Of a stretch of DNA of 61,871 nt, positions 1 to 9,052 are shown in pieces. Position 1 is the first letter of the stretch. Each line of letters starts with the position of its first letter. Both the position numbers and the translations under genes were made by a program. The notes under the pieces were generated by a model. That model saw nothing but the letters and a program-made list of their open reading frames with translations, did no database searches and was not told where the DNA came from. Origin of the DNA: Alphaproteobacteria bacterium (GTDB lineage Bacteria; Pseudomonadota; Alphaproteobacteria; Micropepsales; Micropepsaceae); the NCBI GenBank assembly GCA_009693985.1, contig SHWE01000005.1:1-61871 (forward strand). Direction: 5' to 3'.

Positions 1-62
1 AGGCTCGCATGTTCGATGTCGTCAGAAAAGCGTACCGACGGGCGCCCATATAAGATACTGTT

Positions 63-3014
63 TTATATAGGTTTTATCTTTGCCGCTTGCATGCTTTTTT
101 GGAGCACGCGGGCGACGTGGAGAGCGGTGCGGCCGGTGCCATCATGGATCTGATGACGGCATGAGGTGCCGTCGGCGACGATGATGGCATCCGCATCCGC
201 CTTGCGCACGGCCGGAAGCAACGACAGCTCCGCCATCTTCAGCGAGATGTCGATGGTCTCTTTCTGATAGCCGAAGGCGCCCGCCATGCCGCAGCAGGAG
301 GATTCGATCTGTTGCACGTCGAGGCCGGGCACGGTCTTCAAGACCTTCTGCACCGAGCCCATCACGTCGAACGCTTTCTGATGGCAATGGCCGTGCAGAT
401 GCGCGGTTTTCCCGATTGCGCCGAGCGCGGGCTTGAAACGGCCCGCATCGATTTCCTTGGCGAGGAATTCCTCGAACAGGAAAGAATTCATCGAGAGCAG
501 CTTGGCGTCTTCGCCCGGCAGCACAGACAACGCCTCATCGCGGAAGGTGAAGATGCAGGACGGTTCCAGCCCGACGATGGCGACACCGCGTTTGGCGAAC
601 GGCACTAGCGCCGCCAGCGAACGCTTCAGTTCGGCGCGCGCTTCCTCGACAAGCCCCGCGGTCAAGAAAGTGCGCCCGCAACATAAGGGGCGCGCGGTGC
701 CGTTGACCGATTTGGGCAGGTGCACGCGATAGCCGGCGCCCGTCAGCACGGCCAAAGCGGCTTCGAGATTTTCGCGCTCGTGATAGCGGTTGAAGGTGTC
801 GGCAAAGAGCACGACCTCGGGCCCGCCGGCTGGACCGACCGCAGCTTCGCTGCGCGCGAAGGGCCGCCGCCATTTCGGCAAGGAACGCCGCGCGCTCATG
901 CCGATGATCGGCTCGCTCAGTTTCGCCAAGCCCGGAATCTGGTCGCGTAAATTCAACAGGAAGCCGAGCTTCGAGGCCAAGGGCGCATAGCGCGGCAGAT
1001 AACCGATCAGCCTATCGCGCAACGACACGCCATATTTCGCAGCGCGCGCGGCCAGCACTTCGATCTTCATCTTCGCCATGTCGACGCCGGTCGGACACTC
1101 GCGCTTGCACGCCTTGCAGGAGACGCAGAGCTTCAGCGTCTCCATCATGTCGTCGGAGGTCAGCGCGCCCTCGCCCAATTGTCCCGACAGCGCGAGCCGC
1201 AACGTATTGGCGCGGCCGCGCGTCAGATCACGTTCGTTGAAGGTGGCGCGATAGGATGGGCACATGGCGCCGCCCGAATGCTTGCGGCAGGCGCCATTGT
1301 TGTTGCACATCTCGACGGCGCCCTGGAACCCATGCGCGCCGCCCGGATATTCCGACCAATCGAGCGCCGGCTTCATGTCGGAAATCCCGTATTCCGGCCC
1401 GAAGCGCAAATAGTCGCGGTCGTCGAATTTCGGCGCGCCGACGATCTTGCCGGGGTTGAAAGCGAGGCCCGGATCGAACGTGCCCTTCACTTCGCCGAAC
1501 GCGCGCACCAGCCGCGTCCCGAACATCTCCTCGTGGAATTCGGAGCGCACGATGCCGTCGCCATGCTCGCCCGAATGCGAGCCCTTGAAACGGCGCACCA
1601 GCTCGAAGGCTTCCTCGGCGATGGCGCGCATCGCTTTCAGATCCTTCTCCAGCTTCAAATTCAGCACCGGGCGCACATGCAGGCAACCGACGGACGCATG
1701 CGCGTAGAACGTGCCCTTGGTGCCGTGTTTCGCGAACACCTGGTTGAGCAGATCGGTGTATTCCGCCAGATGGATCAGCGGCACGGCGCAATCCTCGATG
1801 AAGGAGACGGGTTTCCTCTCGTCCTTCATCGACATCATGATGTTGAGGCCCGCGGCGCGCACATCGGCCATCGCGGTTTGCAGCGCCGGATCGCGCACCT
1901 CGACGACGCCACCCCATTTGCCGCCGATCTTGTCCCAGGAGAAGCCGAGATCGCCCATCATCTCGCCCAGGCGCTTCATGCGCCGCTCGTTCTCCTCGTC
2001 GCCCTCGTCGAATTCGACCATCAGCAGGCATTCGGGGTCTTCGCGGACGAATTTCGAGATCGCGTTCTGGAACATCGGAATGGCGCGCCCGAGATCGATC
2101 ATCGTCTTGTCGATGGCTTCGACGGCGATAGGACCCAATGTCACCAGATGCTGCGCCGCGTTCATCGCCTCATAGAAGGCGCCGAAATGGCAGACGCCGA
2201 CCGTGCGCTTGGCCCTTAGAACCGGATGCAGCCGGAGCTGAACTTGCGTCGAGAAAGCAAGCGTGCCTTCCGAGCCGACCAGAATATGGGCGAGATTGTG
2301 CTTGGCATTGCGCGGGGTCAGCGCGTCGAGATTGTAGCCGCCGACCCGGCGCTGCACTTTGGGAAAGCGTTCCTCGATCTCCTGCGCCTCGCGGGCGCCC
2401 AGCGCCAACAGTTGCCGCGCGATGGGGCGCAGCGGCGAATCCAGGGCAAGCTCGGACAGGTCGGCCGACACCTCGCCAAAATGCGCCGGCGCGCCATTCG
2501 CCAGCACCGCATCGATGGCGATCACATTGTCGCGCGTGGTGCCGTAGCGCAAAGAGCGCGTGCCGCAGGAATTGTTTCCGGTCATGCCGCCGATGGTGGC
2601 GCGGCTGGCGGTCGAGACGTCGATCGGAAACCACAGCCCGTGCGGTTTGAGATGTCGGTTCAGCTCATCGAGCACGATGCCGGGCTGCACGATGCAGGTC
2701 TTCGCGGCCGCATCCACCGACACGATTTTGTTCAAATATTTCGAGCAATCGACGACCAGGCTGTGATTGACCGTCTGGCCGCATTGCGAGGTGCCGCCGC
2801 CGCGCGGCGTAACCGCGATGCCTTCGGCCCGCGCGATGGCCATGGCCCGTTCGGCTTCGGCCACCGAGCGCGGCACGACGACGCCCAGGGGCATCATCTG
2901 GTAGGAGGACGCATCCGTGGCGTAGCGGCCACGGGTGAAGCGGTCGAACAGGACTTCGCCCGCATTTTCGGTTTTCAGACGCCGTTCCAGGCCGGGATTC
3001 GCGACGATGGTCAT
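63..3014 (-). CDS. FAD-linked oxidase fused to a 4Fe-4S/CCG reductase module (YdiJ-like 2-hydroxyacid dehydrogenase)
   Basis: Membrane-associated respiratory dehydrogenase that probably oxidises a D-2-hydroxyacid (D-2-hydroxyglutarate or D-lactate type) and passes electrons through iron-sulfur clusters. The 983-residue product has an N-terminal FAD-binding PCMH domain (about 40-215, with RGGGTS at 71-76) and an FAD-oxidase C domain ending near SGEHGDG (481-487). It then has a ferredoxin-type domain with Cys clusters at about 570-585 and 630-640 (CVSCKACKRECP) and a CCG domain (LCCG near 778, SSCCG further on). Length and order match E. coli YdiJ (about 1018 aa). The open frame extends 71 codons further upstream, but I start at ATG 3014 because the family begins there and the extension has no family-like sequence. 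It is divergent from the aminotransferase at 3117, with a palindrome between them. The exact substrate is inferred, not shown. Confidence 0.88.
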   Translation of the reverse strand: MTIVANPGLERRLKTENAGEVLFDRFTRGRYATDASSYQMMPLGVVVPRSVAEAERAMAIARAEGIAVTPRGGGTSQCGQTVNHSLVVDCSKYLNKIVSVDAAAKTCIVQPGIVLDELNRHLKPHGLWFPIDVSTASRATIGGMTGNNSCGTRSLRYGTTRDNVIAIDAVLANGAPAHFGEVSADLSELALDSPLRPIARQLLALGAREAQEIEERFPKVQRRVGGYNLDALTPRNAKHNLAHILVGSEGTLAFSTQVQLRLHPVLRAKRTVGVCHFGAFYEAMNAAQHLVTLGPIAVEAIDKTMIDLGRAIPMFQNAISKFVREDPECLLMVEFDEGDEENERRMKRLGEMMGDLGFSWDKIGGKWGGVVEVRDPALQTAMADVRAAGLNIMMSMKDERKPVSFIEDCAVPLIHLAEYTDLLNQVFAKHGTKGTFYAHASVGCLHVRPVLNLKLEKDLKAMRAIAEEAFELVRRFKGSHSGEHGDGIVRSEFHEEMFGTRLVRAFGEVKGTFDPGLAFNPGKIVGAPKFDDRDYLRFGPEYGISDMKPALDWSEYPGGAHGFQGAVEMCNNNGACRKHSGGAMCPSYRATFNERDLTRGRANTLRLALSGQLGEGALTSDDMMETLKLCVSCKACKRECPTGVDMAKMKIEVLAARAAKYGVSLRDRLIGYLPRYAPLASKLGFLLNLRDQIPGLAKLSEPIIGMSARRSLPKWRRPFARSEAAVGPAGGPEVVLFADTFNRYHERENLEAALAVLTGAGYRVHLPKSVNGTARPLCCGRTFLTAGLVEEARAELKRSLAALVPFAKRGVAIVGLEPSCIFTFRDEALSVLPGEDAKLLSMNSFLFEEFLAKEIDAGRFKPALGAIGKTAHLHGHCHQKAFDVMGSVQKVLKTVPGLDVQQIESSCCGMAGAFGYQKETIDISLKMAELSLLPAVRKADADAIIVADGTSCRHQIHDGTGRTALHVARVLQKSMQAAKIKPI

Positions 3015-3036
3015 GGTGCTTTTATGGGGTCCTTCC

Positions 3037-3054
3037 GGTCTTGTGTACAAGACC
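3037..3054. promoter_or_regulatory. 18-bp palindrome, candidate GntR-type operator
   Basis: Perfect 8-bp inverted repeat GGTCTTGT-GT-ACAAGACC in the 102-bp divergent spacer between the FAD/Fe-S dehydrogenase (start 3014) and the aminotransferase (start 3117). The core TTGT..ACAA resembles sites bound by FCD-type GntR repressors of organic-acid genes. That assignment is an inference, and no GntR gene lies in the window. Confidence 0.5.
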
Positions 3055-3116
3055 CGGGCATGGGAAAGAAAAGGCCTAAAAACGCCTAGCGCGAAACAGC
3101 AAGATTCCGAGGACTT

Positions 3117-4325
3117 ATGTCGAAGAACACCCCCCGTATTCCGGGCCGCCACTTCCTGCAAATCCCGGGTCCCGCACCCGTTCCCGACCGCATCCTGCGC
3201 GCGATGGACCGCGCCGTCATCGACCATCGCGGTCCCGAATTCCAGCAGCTTGGCAAGAGGGCGCTCGACAGCATCAAGACCGTTTTCAAGACCAAGAGCA
3301 ACGTCTTCATCTATCCGTCCTCAGGGACGGGAGCGTGGGAAGCGGCGCTGACCAACAGCTTCTCGCCCGGCGACAAGATCCTGATGTACGAGACCGGCCA
3401 TTTCGCCACGCTGTGGAAGAACATGGCGGTCAGAATGGGGCTCAAGCCGGAATTCATCGAATCCGACTGGCGCACCGGCGCCGACCCCGAAAAAATCGGC
3501 GAGCGCCTCCGGGCCGATAAAAATCACGAGATCAAGGCCGTCTGCGTCGTCCATAACGAGACTTCGACCGGCATCACCTCGCCGGTGCAGGACATCCGCA
3601 AAGCCATCGACGCGGCGAAACACCCCGCCCTCTTCCTCATCGACACGGTATCGGCGCTGGCCTCCATGGATTTCCGCCACGACGAATGGGGCGTCGACGT
3701 CACGGTCTGCGGCTCGCAAAAAGGCCTGATGCTGCCGCCCGGCCTCGGCTTCACCGCGGCCAGCGAGAAGGCGATCAAGAACTCCAAGAACGCCACGCTG
3801 CCCAAGAGCTTCTTCGCCTGGGACGACATGATCGGCCCCAACGCGGTCGGCTTCTTCCCCTACACGCCGGCGACCAATCTGCTCTACGGTCTCGTCGAAG
3901 CCATCGACATGCTGCACGAGGAAGGTCTCGACCGCCTGTTCGCCCGCCATAAGCGCCATGCCGAGGCGACGCGGCGCGCGGTGCGCGGATGGGGCCTCGA
4001 AATCCTCTGCACCGACCCGAAATGCTATTCGCCGGTGGTGACCGCCATCCTGATGCCGCAAGGCCACGACGCCGACCAATTCCGCAAGACTGTACTCGAA
4101 ACGTTCGACATGTCGCTGGGCGCCGGCCTTTCCAAAGTTGCCGGAAAAGTGTTCCGCATCGGCCATCTCGGCGACACCAATGACCTTACAATCCTCGGCG
4201 CGCTGTCGGGCGTGGAGATGGCCCTCGAAGTCGCCGGCGTGCCGCACAAGAAGGGCGGCACCCAGGCGGCGATGGATTATCTCGCGCAGGCAGCAAAATC
4301 GCCGATGCAAAGCGCCGCAGAATAA
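3117..4325 (+). CDS. Class V aminotransferase (serine-glyoxylate / alanine-glyoxylate type)
   Basis: PLP enzyme of 402 residues that probably transaminates glyoxylate with serine or alanine. The N-terminus has the family signature GRHFLQIPGPAPVP (10-23). A glycine-rich stretch YPSSGTGAWE (66-75) binds the PLP phosphate, an Asp in FLIDTVSAL pairs with the cofactor, and the Schiff-base Lys is K202 in CGSQKGL. The length is normal for SgaA proteins. ATG 3117 is preceded by a purine-rich stretch. It is followed after 35 bp by an MFS carrier on the same strand and is divergent from a 2-hydroxyacid dehydrogenase. With glcDEF about 6 kb away this suggests glycolate to glyoxylate to glycine/serine flux, which is an inference from context. 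Confidence 0.88.
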   Translation: MSKNTPRIPGRHFLQIPGPAPVPDRILRAMDRAVIDHRGPEFQQLGKRALDSIKTVFKTKSNVFIYPSSGTGAWEAALTNSFSPGDKILMYETGHFATLWKNMAVRMGLKPEFIESDWRTGADPEKIGERLRADKNHEIKAVCVVHNETSTGITSPVQDIRKAIDAAKHPALFLIDTVSALASMDFRHDEWGVDVTVCGSQKGLMLPPGLGFTAASEKAIKNSKNATLPKSFFAWDDMIGPNAVGFFPYTPATNLLYGLVEAIDMLHEEGLDRLFARHKRHAEATRRAVRGWGLEILCTDPKCYSPVVTAILMPQGHDADQFRKTVLETFDMSLGAGLSKVAGKVFRIGHLGDTNDLTILGALSGVEMALEVAGVPHKKGGTQAAMDYLAQAAKSPMQSAAE

Positions 4326-4360
4326 AAGCGGAGCGATAATATTTCGGGAGGACCGGGGCA

Positions 4361-5644
4361 ATGCAGAAAGCTTTGAAGGCAACCAACGTTGTTCTGATCC
4401 TTCTATGCGCGATGTATTTCATCACCTACATCGTGCGCCAGAACATCTCGACGGCGATCATCGAGATACGCCCGGAGTTCAACCTCTCCAACACGCAGGC
4501 GGGGTTGATCTTCTCGGCCTTCGGCTATCCCTATCTGCTGTTCCAGATCATCGGTGGCCAGGCGGCCGACCGCTTCGGGCCCCGGCTCACTTTGTTGGTG
4601 AGCGGCCTCGTCTGGGCGGGCGCCACCGTGCTCACCAGCGTCGCCTGGGATTTCTATTCGCTGTTCGTCGCCCGCGTGCTGATGGGCTTCGGCGTCGGCT
4701 GCACGCTCCCGACCGCGACGCGCGCCATGCAATACTGGGTCGAAACGCGCAACCGCGGCTATGCGCAAGGCATCACGCACGCCTTCTCGCGCCTCGGCAA
4801 TGCAGTGACGCCGTTCCTGATCGTGACCCTGATGGCGCTCATCACCTGGCGCGGCTCGTTCATCGTGATCGGGCTCGCCGGCTTCGTCTGGGTGCTGGTC
4901 TGGTATTGGTATTTCCGCAACGATCCCTATGAGCACCCCAGCATCACCAAGGAAGAGCTCGCGGTCCTGCCCGCGCGGGTGGTGATCAAGCGTCCGGCGA
5001 TTCCATGGGGCCCGCTGGTCTCGCGCATCTGGCCGGTGACGCTGACCTATTTCTGCTACGGCTGGTGCCTGTGGCTTTACCTGAGCTTCCTGCTCATCTT
5101 CTTCAAGGACAAGTTCGGGCTCTCGACGGGCGAGACGGCTCTGTTCGCCACCATCGTCTATACGATCGGCGCAGTCGGCAACACGATCGGCGGCGTCGTC
5201 TCGGACAAGGTGCTGCACAACACCAATAATGTACGCACCGCGCGCATCGGCACCGCCGTGTTCGGCTTCGTCGGCGCGCTTCTTTCGCTGATGCCGATCC
5301 TCTATCTCGAGGACAAGGTTCTGGTGGCGGTCTGCCTGTCGTCCGGCTTCTTCTTCGCCGAGATGATCATCGGCCCGATGTGGGCGATCCCGATGGACAT
5401 CGCGCCGAAATTCTCCGGCACCGCCTCGGGGCTGATGAATTCGGGCTCGGCGCTGGCGGCGATATTGTCGCCGGTCGTCGCGGGGATCGTGACCGATGCC
5501 ACCGGCGATCCGCAGATTCCCTTCGTCATTGCCATCGGTGTGTTGATGGTCGGCGCGATGAGCGCCTTCCTGATGCACCCCGAACGGCAACTCACCGATG
5601 ACGCACCGCCGGCTTCGAAGCCACGCGTGGCCCCCGCGGAATAG
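4361..5644 (+). CDS. MFS transporter, organic-acid type
   Basis: Inner-membrane carrier of 427 residues with about 12 hydrophobic segments. The loop 2-3 signature GGQAADRFGPRLT is visible near residues 66-78, and a second-half equivalent near GGVVSDKVLH. The fold resembles the anion:cation symporter group (phthalate, glucarate, hexuronate carriers). It lies 35 bp downstream of the aminotransferase, so it is probably co-transcribed and may import a substrate of that pathway. The C-terminal tail is short, soluble and proline/alanine-rich. A hairpin terminator follows directly. The substrate cannot be read from the sequence. Confidence 0.85.
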   Translation: MQKALKATNVVLILLCAMYFITYIVRQNISTAIIEIRPEFNLSNTQAGLIFSAFGYPYLLFQIIGGQAADRFGPRLTLLVSGLVWAGATVLTSVAWDFYSLFVARVLMGFGVGCTLPTATRAMQYWVETRNRGYAQGITHAFSRLGNAVTPFLIVTLMALITWRGSFIVIGLAGFVWVLVWYWYFRNDPYEHPSITKEELAVLPARVVIKRPAIPWGPLVSRIWPVTLTYFCYGWCLWLYLSFLLIFFKDKFGLSTGETALFATIVYTIGAVGNTIGGVVSDKVLHNTNNVRTARIGTAVFGFVGALLSLMPILYLEDKVLVAVCLSSGFFFAEMIIGPMWAIPMDIAPKFSGTASGLMNSGSALAAILSPVVAGIVTDATGDPQIPFVIAIGVLMVGAMSAFLMHPERQLTDDAPPASKPRVAPAE

Positions 5645-5656
5645 TGCTATTGCGCG

Positions 5657-5686
5657 ACGCGGCATGGCCGTTCGGTCATGCCGCGT
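5657..5686. terminator. Hairpin terminator between convergent MFS and HxlR genes
   Basis: A 13-bp stem (ACGCGGCATGGCC with its complement, one G-U pair) and a GTTC loop, followed by TTT. It sits in the 51-bp gap between two converging genes and could serve both directions. Confidence 0.65.
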
Positions 5687-5695
5687 TTCGCCAAT

Positions 5696-6397
5696 TCATC
5701 CGGCGGCCAGCTTTTTCTCCACCGCGAACGGACTGAGCCCGAGCCAAATCTGCATGTTGGCGGCGAGCTGACGATCGCCGGTGACGTCCATCTTCTTGGC
5801 CTTGATCGCTTCGCGCACGGTCGTGAGGCCGATCCAAATCGCCGTCATCGAACGCAAATCCGTCGTCACATACAGATCGACGTCAAATCCCGGATCGACG
5901 GTACAGACATCGGTCTCGGCGCCAGGCGCAACGACCAGCCACCATTTGCGCAAACCCTCCGCTTGTTCGGGGTATTGAAAAAGAACGGTGCAGCGCCGTT
6001 TCGGCAGCGCACCGGCGTTGACGAACTGGCGCATGCCCCACATGAAATAGGAGACATCGAGTTTTTCCAACGCCTCGGAGGCCGCTATCCAGCGCTGGCC
6101 CCAAATTCCCATAGCGAGGATGACCGGCTTCAAGTCCCGGCCCGAACGCGTCAGATGATATTCGGACACCCCGGGGGCCGTCTCCGAAGCAATGCGCTGA
6201 ACGACGCCCGCATCCTCGAGTTCTTTCAGCCGCTTCGACAGCAAGGCGGGAGACATGCGCGGCACGCCCCGCCGCAGGTCGTTGAAGCGTGTCGAGCCGG
6301 CGATCATCTCGCGCAGCACCATGACGATCCATCGCGTGCCGAGAATTTCGGAAGCCATGGCGATCGGGCAGAATTGTCCATAATTGATCTCGGTCAT
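5696..6397 (-). CDS. HxlR-family transcriptional regulator with C-terminal SCP2-like domain
   Basis: DNA-binding regulator of 233 residues. The first about 110 residues are a classic HxlR winged helix: a Cys near the N-terminus in YGQFCPIAMA, then ILGTRWIVMVLREM, then a recognition region with RMSPALLSKRLKELE. The remaining about 110 residues resemble an SCP2 sterol-carrier-like domain, a known two-domain arrangement that may bind a small hydrophobic ligand. I prefer ATG 6397 because an AAGG box lies 9 nt upstream of it; ATG 6406 would touch that box. The gene is divergent from a DUF2306 membrane protein, and two repeated operator-like palindromes lie in the spacer, so the pair is probably regulator and target. 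Confidence 0.87.
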   Translation of the reverse strand: MTEINYGQFCPIAMASEILGTRWIVMVLREMIAGSTRFNDLRRGVPRMSPALLSKRLKELEDAGVVQRIASETAPGVSEYHLTRSGRDLKPVILAMGIWGQRWIAASEALEKLDVSYFMWGMRQFVNAGALPKRRCTVLFQYPEQAEGLRKWWLVVAPGAETDVCTVDPGFDVDLYVTTDLRSMTAIWIGLTTVREAIKAKKMDVTGDRQLAANMQIWLGLSPFAVEKKLAAG

Positions 6398-6449
6398 GGC
6401 GGCCATCCTTGTTTGCCGAAACCCTATGACGTGAATCTCTTTGCGCCTA

Positions 6450-6487
6450 GTTCAGTTTCTATACCGGGCTGGGTTCAGTTCCTGAAC
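6450..6487. promoter_or_regulatory. Tandem 15-bp operators, candidate HxlR binding sites
   Basis: Two copies of the same 15-bp site stand 23 bp apart in the HxlR/DUF2306 divergent spacer. GTTCAGTTCCTGAAC at 6473-6487 is a perfect 6-3-6 palindrome. GTTCAGTTTCTATAC at 6450-6464 keeps the left arm exactly and 4 of 6 bases of the right. A longer inverted pair CTAGTTCAG (6447-6455) / CTGAACTAG (6482-6490) frames both. Position and symmetry suit a dimeric winged-helix regulator. Confidence 0.6.
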
Positions 6488-6546
6488 TAGCGGCGTGGCC
6501 GCGATCTCGATGAACTCTTCGCACGCATTGCGAAAAGGAGATCGAC

Positions 6547-7236
6547 ATGACAGACGCCGCCGTGACCCGCGATTTTGAATCGCCATCCGGGAAACAAACG
6601 GGAATGCGCGCGAGCGCGGTCCTCATCTGGGCGCTTATCATCGCCTGCGCCCTGGCTTTTATTTTTGCCTACGCGACGCGCTATTTCGTGCACTACGACG
6701 CCGCGACATTCGGGCCCTATTGGCCGCGGCGCGGTGCGCTTCTGCTTCATATCGGGGGCGCAATCGTCGCGCTTCTGACCGCACCATGGCAGTTCTGGAG
6801 CGGCTATCGCAGGATGCCGATGGCCGTGCATCGCTGGACCGGACGTGTTTTCGTGGCGGCGGTGGCCCTGGGCAGCGTCAGCGCGGTCTATCTGTCGCTC
6901 ACGACCACCTTCGGATGGGCCTTCGGCTTGGGCACGATCGCATTGAACGTGGCGTGGGTCGCGACCACTTGCATGGCTGTTTACGCCATTCGTCATCGCC
7001 AGATCGAGCTTCATAAGCAGTGGATGATCCGCGCCTATGTGGTGACGTTCGCCTTCGTCGTCATCCGCCTGTTCAACGATGTGCTGCCGACATCGGCATT
7101 GGCCGGAAAGGACCTCGCCATCACGCTGAGCTGGGCCGGATGGGCGGTGCCGCTCCTCGCCACCGAACTGATCCTACAGGCTCGGCAAATCCACAAAACG
7201 CTGCGGCACATGCAAAGGCCGGGAGCCGTTGCATGA
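6547..7236 (+). CDS. DUF2306-type integral membrane protein
   Basis: Predicted inner-membrane protein of 229 residues with six hydrophobic segments, starting at about 20, 65, 100, 128, 158 and 190. Between segments 2 and 3 it has the conserved His-containing loop AVHRWTGRVF typical of DUF2306 proteins. The family function is unknown; conserved histidines in the membrane region suggest haem or metal binding, which is an inference. The start ATG 6547 has AAGGAG 6 nt upstream. It is divergent from the HxlR gene and shares the operator-bearing spacer, so it is the most likely target of that regulator. Confidence 0.82.
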   Translation: MTDAAVTRDFESPSGKQTGMRASAVLIWALIIACALAFIFAYATRYFVHYDAATFGPYWPRRGALLLHIGGAIVALLTAPWQFWSGYRRMPMAVHRWTGRVFVAAVALGSVSAVYLSLTTTFGWAFGLGTIALNVAWVATTCMAVYAIRHRQIELHKQWMIRAYVVTFAFVVIRLFNDVLPTSALAGKDLAITLSWAGWAVPLLATELILQARQIHKTLRHMQRPGAVA

Positions 7237-7257
7237 ACCGCATTGCCTGAGAAATGA

Positions 7258-8922
7258 CTAGGGCTGCACCACCATCAGCGTGAACGGGTAGACATAGGCT
7301 TGCAGCGTCACATACAGGCCGACGAGGCAGGCCAGCACGATCGAGTGCACGAAGACGAAGCGCAGGATCGAGCTTTCGTGCCCGAACCAGCCCGTCGCGG
7401 TGGACGCCACCACGATGGATTGCGCGTCGATCATCTTGCCCATGACGCCGCCGGAGGAATTGGCCGCCGCCATCAGGATCGGCGAGAGGCCGAGCTGTTC
7501 TGAGGTGATCCTCTGAAGGCCGCCGAACAGCACGTTCGAGGCCGTATCCGAACCCGTCAGCGCCACGCCGAGCCAGCCGAGCAACGTCCCGAAGAAGGGA
7601 TAGAACACGCCCGACGCGGCGAAGGCGAGGCCCAGCGTCGCATCGACGCCGGCATAGCGCGTCAGCGTGCCGAGCGCGAGCATCGCCGAAATGGTGATCA
7701 GCGAATATTTCACCACGCCGATGGTCTCGATATAGGCGGTGACGATGCGCTTGGGCGAGAAGCCCATCAGCAGCGCGGAAATGATGGCCGTAACCAGAAT
7801 CCCCGTGCCGCTATAGGAGAAGAAGTTGAAACGGAAGGCCGCCGCTTCCGGCGAAGGCATGGCGACGACGGGCGGCACGCGCTGGACCAATTGGTGCAGC
7901 CCTTCGATCGGGAAGACCGGCGCGAAAAACCCGTCGAGCAGGGCCTTCATTTCGTTGGTGCCCCAGAGGCCGAGGACGACGCAGAGGATGATCCACGGCA
8001 TCCACGCCTTGGCGACTTCGGATGACGGCGCCCGCGGTCCCATCGGTTTGGGCGGCGGCATCGTGGAGGCGGAATCATCGCTGATCCGCAGCGCCGCCGA
8101 TGTCCAGATCCTCGCCGGCTGCCAGACATAGAAAAAGCCGCGCAGGCACACCATGCACACCACGGCGGCGCCGATGCCGGCGAGCCAGGGATTGATGTAG
8201 TTCGAGATGGCGAATTGGGCGATGCCGAAGGTCAGGCCGCAAACCAAAGCCGCCGGCCAAATCTCCTTGGTGGCGCGCCAGCCGGCAAAGGCCCAGATCA
8301 GCCAGAACGGCATGATGACGGAGAAGACCGGCAATTGGCGGCCGACCATGGCGCCAAGCAGATAAGGGTCCAGGCCCGTGGAGGCGGCAAGGCCGACGAT
8401 GGGTGTGCCCAACGCGCCGAAGGCAACCGGCGCCGTGTTGGCGATCAGCGACAGACCGGCGGCGGCGAGCGGCGAGAAGCCGAGCCCCATCAGGATGGCG
8501 CCCGTCACCGCGACGGGCGTGCCGAAGCCCGAGGCGCCCTCGAAGAAGGCCCCGAAGGCGAAAGCGATCAGCAGAAGCTGCAACCTGCGGTCGGGCGTGA
8601 TGTCGCCGATCGATTGCTGCATGATCGCGAACCAGCCCTTCTCCACCGTCAGCCGGTAGAGGAAGATCACGTTCAGGATGATCCAGCCGATGGGGAAGAA
8701 GCCGGTCAGGAGCCCAAGCCCCGTCGCGCGCAAGGCCATGTCGAACGGCATGGTGAAGCCGGCAACCGCGATCAGCACGGCGACCACGAGCGAGACGACC
8801 GCCGCGATATGGACCTGGATCTTGCCCGATGCGATCAGCGCGAGCAGAAAGACCGCCGGAACCGCCGCGACGATGGTCGACAGCACCACGTTCCCAAACG
8901 GATCGTAGACTTGACTCCACAT
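7258..8922 (-). CDS. glcA: LctP-family L-lactate/glycolate permease
   Basis: Proton-coupled 2-hydroxymonocarboxylate importer of 554 residues with about 13 membrane spans. It shows family landmarks such as the GASGFGTPVAVTGAIL stretch near residue 125 and the GGVMGKMIDAQSIVVAS stretch near 495. ATG 8922 is chosen because the product then begins MWSQVYDPFGN, typical of the family, and a GGGGG run lies 8-12 nt upstream; the open frame extends 68 meaningless codons further. LldP and GlcA are close paralogues. The divergent glcDEF operon points to glycolate as substrate, so the symbol rests on context. Confidence 0.85.
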   Translation of the reverse strand: MWSQVYDPFGNVVLSTIVAAVPAVFLLALIASGKIQVHIAAVVSLVVAVLIAVAGFTMPFDMALRATGLGLLTGFFPIGWIILNVIFLYRLTVEKGWFAIMQQSIGDITPDRRLQLLLIAFAFGAFFEGASGFGTPVAVTGAILMGLGFSPLAAAGLSLIANTAPVAFGALGTPIVGLAASTGLDPYLLGAMVGRQLPVFSVIMPFWLIWAFAGWRATKEIWPAALVCGLTFGIAQFAISNYINPWLAGIGAAVVCMVCLRGFFYVWQPARIWTSAALRISDDSASTMPPPKPMGPRAPSSEVAKAWMPWIILCVVLGLWGTNEMKALLDGFFAPVFPIEGLHQLVQRVPPVVAMPSPEAAAFRFNFFSYSGTGILVTAIISALLMGFSPKRIVTAYIETIGVVKYSLITISAMLALGTLTRYAGVDATLGLAFAASGVFYPFFGTLLGWLGVALTGSDTASNVLFGGLQRITSEQLGLSPILMAAANSSGGVMGKMIDAQSIVVASTATGWFGHESSILRFVFVHSIVLACLVGLYVTLQAYVYPFTLMVVQP

Positions 8923-9052
8923 GGCTGTGCCCCCCGGCTTTCCCCTATTTGCGGCAAGTGTCTGCCTTTTCCCGCATCCTCGTAAAGGGGGTGCCCCTCG
9001 GCTTTTCCGGCAATGATTGGTAAGACGGCCCGCGATCCTTAATATTGATGCC

